Positions 1-6,040 are shown, counted from the stretch's first letter. The stretch: 6,089 bases of DNA from Campylobacter sp. UBA1713 (GCA_002317305.1 DCIZ01000150.1:17574-23662); one strand, 5' to 3'. Notes: generated from the letters alone by a model not told the origin. Numbers and translations: made by a program.

Positions 1-102
1 AAATTCGTCAAATACGACAGTATTCTCCTCATTTTAAAACAAAAATTCACTAAAAACGCTCTAAAACAAGCGAAGCGCTCGGCGTTAGCCGATGTTTCCT
101 GT

Positions 103-126
103 AAAAAATCAAGCCAAACTGGTTTT
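103..126 (-). terminator. weak candidate thrC terminator
   Basis: Read on the minus strand, about 45 nt after the thrC stop, a small stem (CCA/TGG around a GTT loop, extended by two A-T pairs past a bulged C) is followed two bases later by six T residues (103-108). The layout fits an intrinsic terminator, but the stem is very short. A second minus-strand candidate, AACGC/GCGTT followed by T residues at 52-86, is about as plausible. Neither is strong. Confidence 0.2.
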
Positions 127-141
127 TAGAGATGCCCTAAA

Positions 142-155
142 GCCTCTGCGACCCC
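142..155 (-). repeat. degenerate third copy of the GGGGTCGCAG repeat
   Basis: The minus strand reads GGGGTCGCAGAGGC, which matches the first 14 bases of the longer repeat at 1855-1882 and 6041-6068 with one mismatch (A for G). Homology fades after that: the GAAA-loop hairpin of the other copies is replaced by GGCTTTAGGGC. It starts 14 nt past the thrC stop and has the same strand orientation as the copy at 1855-1882. It is either an eroded or truncated member of the same dispersed family or a short core conserved on its own. Confidence 0.5.
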
Positions 156-168
156 ATTTTGCCTACGA

Positions 169-1590
169 CTATTTTACAAAATTCAAAATTTTCTCCTCCA
201 CTTGTGAGACTTCCACCACATCTTCGTGTAGCAAATCTGCCTCAAAAAGGTCTGTTATCTGCTTTGGCAAACGTTCGCCAAACTCATGCGAAAGTGCGTG
301 CATCTGGCTAAATTCGTCCTCGCAACCGCTATCTTTTATGGCTTTTACCATGCTCGGCGTAAATTTGACCCAGTGCGCTGTAGAGGTTATGACACAAGTG
401 TTTTGCGCTCGTGAAACCATCTTAAAACAAGTGGCGGTGTGTGGGTCTATTAGCCTGCCTGAATTTGCGGTTTTTTTGATGGCTTCTGCGCACTCGTCGT
501 CATCGCAAAAGTCCGCCTCAAACGTCTCTTTTAGCACCGCTTTTTCCTCGTCTGTGAGCTCGTAAAATTTCTCTTGTTTTAAATTTGCCATAAGCTCTGC
601 TGTGCGTTTGTCACCAAAAAGCCCAAACAAAAGTCGCTCTATGTTTGAACTAACTAAAATGTCCATCGCTGGACTCATGGTGAGTTTTAGCTTGCGATTC
701 CTAACGTCGTAGATGCCGTTTTTGAAGAAGTCAGTGAGAACGTTGTTTGCGTTTGAAGCGATGAAGATCTTGTCTATGTTTGCACCCATTTTTTTGGCGT
801 AAAATGCGCCCAAAGCGTCGCCAAAATTTCCACTCGGGACGATGATATCTACGCGTCCTAGCTTTACGCTCGCCCACGCGTGGTAGAGAATCTGAAACAA
901 AATTCGCCCAAAATTTACTGAATTTGCTGCGTTTAGCTTGTAGCCAAATTTGGCTAGTTTGGTGGCAAATTCTTTGCTAGAAAGGAGCGTTTTTAGCTCG
1001 CGTTGTGCGTCGTCAAAGTTGCCCACGATGCCAAGACTTTTTACATTTTTGCCCGCCGCTGTTACCATCTGAAGTCTTTGGACTTCGCTCGTTTTGCCCG
1101 CAGGGTAGAGACAGAAGACTTTTGTGTTTTTTACGCCACCAAAAGCGCTAAGAGTGGCTGGTCCCGTGTCGCCACTTGTGGCACAGATGACTAGATAACG
1201 CTCTTTTTTTTGTTCGGCTAGCTGGGCGACTACTTTTGCAAAAGGAGCAAGCGCCATGTCTTTAAAGGCGCGGGTTTTGCCGTGCCAAAGCTCGTTTATG
1301 TAGAGGCGGTCGTTTTGTTTGACTATGTGAGTAGCCTCGCCTTCGTCAAATTCGTCATAGACTTCGAGTGCGTTTTCAAAAATGCTTAAAGGGGTGTCAA
1401 ATTCGAATTTTTCAATAATCTTTAGTGCGAATTTTTTGTAGGTGAGCGTGGAGGCGTCTTGCCAAAAACTCTCGTCCAAAAGCGGTAAATTTAGTGGCGC
1501 AAAAAGCCCGCCGTTTTCGCCCATGGGGCTTAAGATGGCTTCGCTAAATTCCACGCTTTGGTTTGTGTTTCGTGTATTTACTAGTTTCAT
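169..1590 (-). CDS. thrC: threonine synthase
   Basis: ThrC is a cytoplasmic PLP-dependent enzyme that converts O-phospho-L-homoserine and water to L-threonine and phosphate, the last step of threonine biosynthesis. The 473-aa product shows the family layout. The N-terminal segment (MKLVNTRN, then ENGGLFAP at 25-32) is typical. The PLP lysine is K110 in TRAFKDMALAP, equivalent to the LAFKD lysine of E. coli ThrC. The cofactor and substrate loops follow: ATSGDTGPAT at 137-146, VPSGNFGDALGA at 251-262, IDPHTA at 381-386 and STAHWVKF at 403-410. Length is in the normal range and no frame break or missing key residue is seen. The ATG at 1590-1588 is chosen because AAGGAG lies 5 nt upstream and the conserved N-terminus begins there; the stop is TAG at 171-169. 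The gene diverges from dnaE and appears to be transcribed alone from its own promoter within this window. Confidence 0.97.
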   Translation of the reverse strand: MKLVNTRNTNQSVEFSEAILSPMGENGGLFAPLNLPLLDESFWQDASTLTYKKFALKIIEKFEFDTPLSIFENALEVYDEFDEGEATHIVKQNDRLYINELWHGKTRAFKDMALAPFAKVVAQLAEQKKERYLVICATSGDTGPATLSAFGGVKNTKVFCLYPAGKTSEVQRLQMVTAAGKNVKSLGIVGNFDDAQRELKTLLSSKEFATKLAKFGYKLNAANSVNFGRILFQILYHAWASVKLGRVDIIVPSGNFGDALGAFYAKKMGANIDKIFIASNANNVLTDFFKNGIYDVRNRKLKLTMSPAMDILVSSNIERLLFGLFGDKRTAELMANLKQEKFYELTDEEKAVLKETFEADFCDDDECAEAIKKTANSGRLIDPHTATCFKMVSRAQNTCVITSTAHWVKFTPSMVKAIKDSGCEDEFSQMHALSHEFGERLPKQITDLFEADLLHEDVVEVSQVEEKILNFVK

Positions 1591-1595
1591 GAAAA

Positions 1596-1601
1596 CTCCT
1601 T
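1596..1601 (-). promoter_or_regulatory. thrC ribosome binding site
   Basis: The minus strand reads AAGGAG-TTTTC-ATG, a strong Shine-Dalgarno sequence with 5-nt spacing that fixes the thrC start at 1590. Confidence 0.85.
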
Positions 1602-1619
1602 GATTTCACTTATATTTAA

Positions 1620-1625
1620 ATTGTA
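1620..1625 (-). promoter_or_regulatory. candidate thrC -10 box
   Basis: The minus strand has TACAAT within TATTTTACAATTTAAATAT, one base from the TATAAT consensus, in T/A-rich DNA as expected for Campylobacter sigma-70 promoters, which usually lack a clear -35. It would give a leader of about 24 nt before the thrC start. No operator or riboswitch is visible in so short a leader. Confidence 0.5.
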
Positions 1626-1755
1626 AAATATCAAAAGGAGGCTTAAAATTTAATTTAACTTAAATTTAATAGCTAGCTTTTGCAGTCTTGTTTCTATTAA
1701 AATTCAGTCAACAAATGCTAGAATATACCTGTTTTCTAACTCTACCTCACAAGTT

Positions 1756-1761
1756 TATAAT
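1756..1761 (+). promoter_or_regulatory. candidate dnaE -10 box
   Basis: This is a perfect TATAAT in AAGTTTATAATATCG. There is no good -35 hexamer 16-18 nt upstream (that position reads TTTTCT), which is usual in Campylobacter. Transcription would begin near 1768, giving a leader of about 140 nt that contains all the inverted repeats listed below. A weaker -10-like TAGAAT lies at 1719-1724. Confidence 0.55.
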
Positions 1762-1774
1762 ATCGAATTTTGGT

Positions 1775-1793
1775 AAAAAGCTAACGCTTTTTT
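1775..1793 (+). terminator. terminator-like hairpin in the dnaE leader
   Basis: AAAAAGC (1775-1781) pairs with GCTTTTT (1786-1792) around a TAAC loop, and the T run reaches 1793. The shape resembles a small intrinsic terminator, but most pairs are A-T. It starts only a few nucleotides after the predicted dnaE transcription start. It could reduce read-through as an attenuator, act as a pause site, or belong to the neighbouring repeat. Its symmetry means it could also act on minus-strand transcripts. Confidence 0.3.
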
Positions 1794-1796
1794 GTA

Positions 1797-1851
1797 GCCT
1801 CCGCCAAAACTTTCTTTTCGCTGAAAGCTCAAAGAGAGTTTTGGCGGAGGC
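1797..1851 (+). repeat. long 21-bp hairpin in the dnaE leader
   Basis: The left arm 1797-1817 (GCCTCCGCCAAAACTTTCTT and one more T) pairs with the right arm 1831-1851 over 21 positions, 20 Watson-Crick and one G-T. The 13-nt centre folds further (GCT-GAA-AGC at 1820-1828). In RNA this would be a very stable hairpin about 45 nt before the dnaE Shine-Dalgarno. No T run follows, so it is not an intrinsic terminator. The near-perfect symmetry and its abutment to the dispersed repeat at 1855 suggest a palindromic repeat element. The copy at 6041 also continues into a CCGCCA-type sequence, which may be the start of the same arm. Confidence 0.85.
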
Positions 1852-1854
1852 GTA

Positions 1855-1882
1855 GGACGAGGGCTTTCGCCCCTGCGACCCC
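1855..1882 (-). repeat. dispersed repeat, copy upstream of dnaE
   Basis: The minus strand begins GGGGTCGCAGGGGCGAAAGC and continues CCTCGTCC. It matches 6041-6068 on the plus strand at 27 of 28 positions. The core GGGC-GAAA-GCCC is a 4-bp stem with a GNRA tetraloop on the minus strand (GGGC-TTTC-GCCC on the plus strand, 1861-1872). It lies 14 nt before the dnaE Shine-Dalgarno, inside the predicted leader. The function is unknown to me. Confidence 0.85.
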
Positions 1883-1896
1883 AATTTAATCAAAAA

Positions 1897-1901
1897 AAGG
1901 A
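1897..1901 (+). promoter_or_regulatory. dnaE ribosome binding site
   Basis: AAGGA lies 6 nt before the ATG at 1908 within an A-rich stretch. It supports this start, and the conserved PHP motif begins only a few residues later. Confidence 0.75.
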
Positions 1902-1907
1902 TAAAAA

Positions 1908-4900
1908 ATGAGTAGTATTGAATTTACACATCTACATCTCCACACGGAGTATTCGATGCTTGACGGCGCAAACAAGATAAAACCACTAGCCGAAGCACTC
2001 GGCAAAATGGGCATCAAAAGCTGCGCCATCACAGACCACGGAAACATGTTTGGTGCTATAGACTTCTACAAAACGATGAAAAGCAAAGGCATAAAGCCCA
2101 TCATCGGCATGGAAGCTTACATTCACAACGCACCAGACATCTCAGACAAAGAGAGCAAACAGCGTTTTCACCTCTGTCTTTTTGCGAAAAACCAAAAAGG
2201 CTACGAAAATTTGATGTATCTTAGCTCAATGGCATACACAAAAGGCTTTTACTACTTTCCACGAATCAACAAAAACGAGCTTTTTAGCCACAGCGAAGGG
2301 CTGGTTTGTAGCGCGGCGTGTCTAGCGGGCGAGGTAAATTTTCACCTAAATTTGAGTGAGCGAAATTTAAAGCGTGGTGCGGGCGGTTACGAAGCGGCAA
2401 AACGCGTGGTGAAGGAGTACCAGGAAGTTTTTGGCGAGGACTACTACCTAGAGATCATGCGGCACGGACTAGGCGACCAGCGAAAGATAGACGACCAAAT
2501 TTTAAGGCTCAGTAAAGAGACGGGCGTAAAGCTAATAGCCACAAACGATGCGCACTACCTAAAAAAAGAGACAGCAAACGCACAAAAAGTCTTCATCTAC
2601 ATTTCGGCAAACAAAAACTTTGACGAATCGACCAAAAAGCAAGTTTTGAGCCAGTTTTACACAAAAAGCCCCGAAGAGATGAGTGAAATTTTTGCCGACT
2701 TGCCAGAGATAGTCTCAAACACGCAGGAGATAGTAGAGAAGTGCAACCTCGAGCTAAACTTAGGCAACCCAACGCCACCAAACTACAAATTTAGTTTAGA
2801 GGAAGCTGCAAGCCTTGGGCTAAATTTGCCTTTTCCAAATGAGCGTTACAACCTCGCAAACGACATCGTGCTTTTTGAATACCGCGCACGCGCTGGGCTA
2901 AAAAAACGCCTTTTAAACGTCCCGACTGAAAAGCACGAAGCTTACAAAGCGCGTCTTGAGCGTGAGATAGAGACCATAAACAAGATGAAATTTCCCGGCT
3001 ACATGCTCATAGTCGCTGACTTTATAAACTGGGCGAAACAAAACGGCATCGCAGTAGGTCCTGGGCGAGGAAGTGCGGCGGGCTCCATCGTGAGCTATTC
3101 GCTTTTCATTACAGACCTTGACCCCATTCCTTATGACCTGCTTTTCGAGCGTTTTTTGAATCCAGAGCGCATCAGCATGCCCGACATCGACGTGGACTTT
3201 TGTCAAGAGCGGCGCGGCGAAGTCATAGAATACGTCACGCAAAAATATGGCAAAGACAACGTAGCACAAGTGGCGACTTTTGGCAAACTGCTAGCAAAGG
3301 GGGTGATTCTAGACGTCGGGCGAGTGCTAGGCATGCCACTACAAGATACCATCGCGATGAACAAACTCATTCCGGACGAGCTAGGCATAACCCTTCGTGA
3401 GCACAAGAGCAAAACGGGCGACGAGATGGTGCCTGGGGCTTGGGAGCTAGAGCCCAAACTTCGCGAACTAGTCGCCTCAAACCCGCTAGCACAGCAGGTG
3501 TGGAACTATGCGTGCGAGCTAGAAGGGCTAAACAGAAACACGGGCAAGCATGCCGCTGGCGTAGTCATCTCAAACGAAGAGCTTTGGAAAAAGTCGCCCA
3601 TCTTTGTGGACAAAAACGGCGACTATGTTACGCAATATTCGAAAGATTTTTTAGAAGATGTAGATCTCATTAAATTTGACTTTTTGGGTTTGAAAACTCT
3701 TGACGTTATAGACAAAACGCTAAAACAGATAGAACGAAGGCACGGAGAGAAGCTAGACTGGGAGAAGGTAGGCTTTTGTGATGCGAAGACTTATGAGAGC
3801 ATTCAGACGGGCAACACGCTAGGAATCTTCCAAATAGAGTCAGCGGGCATGATGGCACTTGCGGCAAATTTAAAACCAGACTGTTTTGAAGATCTCATCG
3901 CGATGATAGCACTCTACCGACCAGGACCTATGGACCTACTGCCAGACTTTATAGACATAAAGCACGGCAAAAAAGAGATGGTTTTTGCTTTTAAAGAGAT
4001 AGAGCCCATCTTAAAGCCCACTTACGGCATCATCGTCTATCAGGAGCAAGTTATGCAGCTAGTTCAGACGGTGGGCGGTTTTTCTCTCGGCGGTGCTGAC
4101 TTGGTGAGGCGAGCGATGGGAAAGAAAAAAGTAGACGAGATGGCACGGCTAAAACAGGAGTATTTGGACGGCGCAAAAAAACGTGGCTTTGACGCGGCAA
4201 AAGCCGACCATCTCTTTGAGCAGATAATGGAATTTGCAAAATACGGCTTTAACAAATCTCACGCCGCAGCATACGCCATGATCACCTACCAAACAGCATA
4301 CCTAAAAACGCACTATCCAGCTGAATTTATGGCAGCGCTTGTGAGCACGGAGAGCAAAAACATAGACAAAGTGGGCGTTTATGTAGAGGAGATGGCGAGG
4401 CTAGGCATAGAGTTTAAGCGACCGAGCATAAACGACTCTGTGGCAGACTTTGGTGTAGTGGGAAATTCGATTCTTTACGGTTTTAGCGCCATCAAAGGCG
4501 TAGGCGAAGCGGCGGTAGAAAACATATTAAAGGTGCGTGAAGAGAGTGGCAAATTTGAGAGTTTAGAAGATCTCATCAGTCGCACAGAAGGCTTTGCTGT
4601 AAACAAAAAAGTTTACGAAAGTCTCATAAAAAGCGGCGCGCTTGACGACTTTGGGCTGAGCCGAAAAAAGATGCTAGCAAACATAGACAACATTTCTGAA
4701 AGTGCTAGACGAGTAAGCGACATAAAACGCAACATAGACGACTCGCTTTTTGGAGACGATGCTGACATGACAAAGGCGCGTCTTGAGCTTTTGGACGTGC
4801 GTGGCGAATTCTCAAAACGCGAGCTACTCAAATTTGAGATGGAGACTTTGGGCGCTTACATAAGCGGGCATCCGCTAGACGACTACAAAAGCGAGATAGA

Positions 4901-5930
4901 GGCGCTAGACTACACTTTAAGCGACAAATTTAGCGAGTGTGAAGATGGTAGCGAAGTTTTAAGCATAGGCAAGATAGAAGGCAGCGAGAGCAAGCTAACC
5001 AAAAGTGGCAAAAAGATGGGCGTGGTGAAGATCCTTGACTTTGCAGGAAGTTTTGAGGCGATGACCTTTGAGGTGATGAGCAGAATCGAGGGAATGACAC
5101 CAACGGAGCTAAATGAGCCATATGCGTTTAAGCTAAATTTAAGTAAAGACGGCGACAGCGTAAAACTTCGTTTGCTTGACATGGGCTCACTTTTGGAGGT
5201 AAAAAATGGCACGTTTAGCGTGCGAGCTAGCAAGTGGCAGCCGAGCCAAAGCGAAATTTCTGTGCTTTCTACTTTGGGCTCAAAGCGGCGATTCGTGAAA
5301 GAGTTAAACGCGACTGGTGGCGAAACTTTGGTCGTAGGCGTCATAACAAATGCGCAGTTTAAGACGTCAAAAGCGGGCAAAGACATGGTCTTTTTAAACG
5401 TAATAGACGAGAGTGGTGGCGTGGAATTTTTGGGCTTTAGCGAGGCTATAGAATTTTTAGGCAATGTAGGCGCGTGGGAGGAGCGTGTTTTTGGATTTCG
5501 CATCGGGCTAGCGCGCGAGAGCGGACAAAAGCACATCATAAACGAAATTCTCGAATTTGAACGTGTAGCGAGTGGCGACTTTACTTTAAGGCGAGGCGGC
5601 GGCGTGGCGAAAAGTGGCGGTTTTGGCGGTGGTTTTGGTGGTGGCGGTAGCGGCGCAAATTCACGAAGTGGCGGTTTTGGTGGTGGCACAGAAAAAGTCG
5701 TGGCAAATTTGCCTCAGCTGCCAAATTTGCAGGTGGAGTTTTTGTTAGACGAGTTAGATTCGCATCGCATCGAAAAGCTTTACAACCTTGCTCGTGCTAC
5801 ACACAACGAGGGCTACGGCACGCACATGCTTAGCATAAAGGTAAAAGACGCGCAAAAGAGTTATGTTTATGGCACGGAGTTTAAGGTGGGTGCGGACTTT
5901 GAGGCGAGGGCGCGGGAGTTTTTGCGGTGA
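1908..5930 (+). CDS. dnaE: DNA polymerase III subunit alpha, extended C-terminus
   Basis: DnaE is the catalytic chain-elongating subunit of the replicative polymerase, acting with the beta clamp and clamp loader at the fork. The order of domains is as follows. The PHP domain (about 6-220) keeps all likely metal ligands: H10, H12, D19, H44, E69, H88, C134 or C138, D214 and H216. The palm has GPGRGS (384-389), catalytic D426 and D428 in PDIDVDF, and D591 in IKFDFLGL, corresponding to E. coli D401, D403 and D555. GKHAAGV lies at 546-552. Finger motifs include RPGPMD (671-676), VYQEQ (710-714), RRAMGKKK (734-741) and FNKSHAAAY (781-789). A helix-hairpin-helix begins near 860. DDSLF (944-948) occupies the place of the internal clamp-binding motif. 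An OB fold (about 1017-1095), a second OB-like segment (about 1138-1220), a glycine-rich linker (1230-1260) and a C-terminal domain (1264-1340) follow. At 1340 aa it is longer than E. coli DnaE (1160). No frameshift is seen. Confidence 0.97.
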   Translation: MSSIEFTHLHLHTEYSMLDGANKIKPLAEALGKMGIKSCAITDHGNMFGAIDFYKTMKSKGIKPIIGMEAYIHNAPDISDKESKQRFHLCLFAKNQKGYENLMYLSSMAYTKGFYYFPRINKNELFSHSEGLVCSAACLAGEVNFHLNLSERNLKRGAGGYEAAKRVVKEYQEVFGEDYYLEIMRHGLGDQRKIDDQILRLSKETGVKLIATNDAHYLKKETANAQKVFIYISANKNFDESTKKQVLSQFYTKSPEEMSEIFADLPEIVSNTQEIVEKCNLELNLGNPTPPNYKFSLEEAASLGLNLPFPNERYNLANDIVLFEYRARAGLKKRLLNVPTEKHEAYKARLEREIETINKMKFPGYMLIVADFINWAKQNGIAVGPGRGSAAGSIVSYSLFITDLDPIPYDLLFERFLNPERISMPDIDVDFCQERRGEVIEYVTQKYGKDNVAQVATFGKLLAKGVILDVGRVLGMPLQDTIAMNKLIPDELGITLREHKSKTGDEMVPGAWELEPKLRELVASNPLAQQVWNYACELEGLNRNTGKHAAGVVISNEELWKKSPIFVDKNGDYVTQYSKDFLEDVDLIKFDFLGLKTLDVIDKTLKQIERRHGEKLDWEKVGFCDAKTYESIQTGNTLGIFQIESAGMMALAANLKPDCFEDLIAMIALYRPGPMDLLPDFIDIKHGKKEMVFAFKEIEPILKPTYGIIVYQEQVMQLVQTVGGFSLGGADLVRRAMGKKKVDEMARLKQEYLDGAKKRGFDAAKADHLFEQIMEFAKYGFNKSHAAAYAMITYQTAYLKTHYPAEFMAALVSTESKNIDKVGVYVEEMARLGIEFKRPSINDSVADFGVVGNSILYGFSAIKGVGEAAVENILKVREESGKFESLEDLISRTEGFAVNKKVYESLIKSGALDDFGLSRKKMLANIDNISESARRVSDIKRNIDDSLFGDDADMTKARLELLDVRGEFSKRELLKFEMETLGAYISGHPLDDYKSEIEALDYTLSDKFSECEDGSEVLSIGKIEGSESKLTKSGKKMGVVKILDFAGSFEAMTFEVMSRIEGMTPTELNEPYAFKLNLSKDGDSVKLRLLDMGSLLEVKNGTFSVRASKWQPSQSEISVLSTLGSKRRFVKELNATGGETLVVGVITNAQFKTSKAGKDMVFLNVIDESGGVEFLGFSEAIEFLGNVGAWEERVFGFRIGLARESGQKHIINEILEFERVASGDFTLRRGGGVAKSGGFGGGFGGGGSGANSRSGGFGGGTEKVVANLPQLPNLQVEFLLDELDSHRIEKLYNLARATHNEGYGTHMLSIKVKDAQKSYVYGTEFKVGADFEARAREFLR
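5595..5687 (+). repeat. glycine-rich low-complexity segment of dnaE
   Basis: Codons 1230-1260 encode a run dominated by glycine with F, S, R, N and A. The heptapeptide SGGFGGG appears twice, at 1236-1242 and 1254-1260. The DNA repeats too: AGTGGCGGTTTTGGCGGTGG at 5613-5632 recurs at 5667-5686 with one change, 54 nt apart, and part of the unit lies between them. The segment joins the second OB-like region to the C-terminal domain and should be disordered. GGC/GGT slippage or unequal recombination could change its length in-frame. Confidence 0.9.
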
Positions 5931-5933
5931 ATG

Positions 5934-5954
5934 CGGAGAACGGAGAACGGAGAA
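5934..5954 (+). repeat. three tandem CGGAGAA heptamers
   Basis: The unit CGGAGAA occurs three times head to tail, starting 3 nt after the dnaE stop codon. It faces a related array on the minus strand at 6003-6037. In RNA, 5934-5945 can pair with 6026-6037 (10 Watson-Crick pairs and two G-U), with alternative registers offered by the other units. Confidence 0.9.
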
Positions 5955-5957
5955 CTG

Positions 5958-5973
5958 CGATTCTACAGAATCG
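5958..5973 (+). repeat. small perfect inverted repeat
   Basis: CGATTCTACAGAATCG is a perfect palindrome apart from its two central bases, and forms a 6-bp stem with a TACA loop. It sits between the two heptamer arrays downstream of dnaE. There is no T run after it, so it is not an intrinsic terminator on its own. Confidence 0.7.
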
Positions 5974-6002
5974 TCAAATTCAAGAAAAGCGAATGTTTAC
6001 AA

Positions 6003-6037
6003 AATTCCGTTTTCCGTTTTTTGCATTCCGTTTTCCG
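6003..6037 (-). repeat. five-unit heptamer array, inverted to 5934-5954
   Basis: Read on the minus strand, this stretch divides into five consecutive 7-mers, four beginning CGGA (CGGAAAA twice, CGGAATG, CGGAATT) and one degenerate (CAAAAAA). On the plus strand the same array appears as two direct copies of ATTCCGTTTTCCG at 6004-6016 and 6025-6037. The unit differs from the upstream CGGAGAA mainly by A for G, so the two arrays can still pair in RNA through G-U wobbles. Confidence 0.8.
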
Positions 6038-6040
6038 AAT

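Larger units (their letters stand above)
1..168. other. thrC downstream flank, no confident gene
   Basis: This stretch lies beyond the thrC stop codon and holds no gene I can support. The plus strand is open in frame 1 from the window edge to a TAG at 127-129 (42 codons, ending ...SSQTGF). That could be the tail of a gene convergent with thrC, but its length is within chance and it resembles no family I know. The minus strand has an ATG at 32-30 that runs off the edge (MRRILSYLTN...) without a Shine-Dalgarno sequence in front of it. Small inverted repeats are present: CGGC-GTTA-GCCG at 80-91, and on the minus strand AACGC (86-82) with GCGTT (59-55) followed by T residues. Either could contribute to stopping thrC transcription, but both are short. 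Confidence 0.4.
1591..1907. other. divergent thrC-dnaE intergenic region
   Basis: This 317-nt region separates the two start codons. The thrC-proximal half (1602-1740) is very A+T-rich, with runs such as AAATTTAATTTAAC, and contains the thrC promoter. The dnaE-proximal half (1756-1907) holds a consensus -10 box, two inverted repeats, one copy of the dispersed GGGGTCGCAG repeat and the dnaE ribosome binding site. The repeat-rich part (about 1797-1882) is clearly more G+C-rich than its surroundings, which suggests an inserted module. No protein gene is supported. A minus-strand TTG-initiated frame at 1884-1747 (45 codons) reads through the repeats and is probably a by-product of them. Confidence 0.8.

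Noticed and set aside
1..32. Minus-strand ATG at 32 running off the window (MRRILSYLTN)
   Set aside because: Only ten codons are visible and no Shine-Dalgarno precedes it. It does not match the KdsB start I would have expected next to thrC.
1..129. Plus-strand frame open from the window edge to TAG at 127, possible tail of a convergent gene
   Set aside because: Forty-two codons without a stop are not rare by chance across six frames, and the peptide has no recognisable family features. Upstream sequence is needed.
92..565. 157-codon plus-strand open frame opposite the end of thrC
   Set aside because: It lies mainly antisense to a conserved thrC sequence, has no ribosome binding site and consists of serine-rich low-complexity residues typical of a shadow frame.
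1747..1884. Minus-strand TTG-initiated frame of 45 codons in the intergenic region
   Set aside because: It has no ribosome binding site, a weak start codon, and a sequence made up of the palindromic repeats. It is kept only as a remark in the repeat finding.
4910..5689. 259-codon minus-strand open frame opposite the end of dnaE, starting with a proline-rich stretch
   Set aside because: Its proline-rich start is the antisense reading of the DnaE glycine tract, the rest shows no domain, and dnaE is clearly the coding frame there.
5934..6037. Heptamer arrays as a CRISPR or as iteron-type origin repeats
   Set aside because: The units are 7 nt with no spacers, which excludes CRISPR. No DnaA-box-like TTATCCACA or replication initiator gene is nearby, so an origin is not supported.
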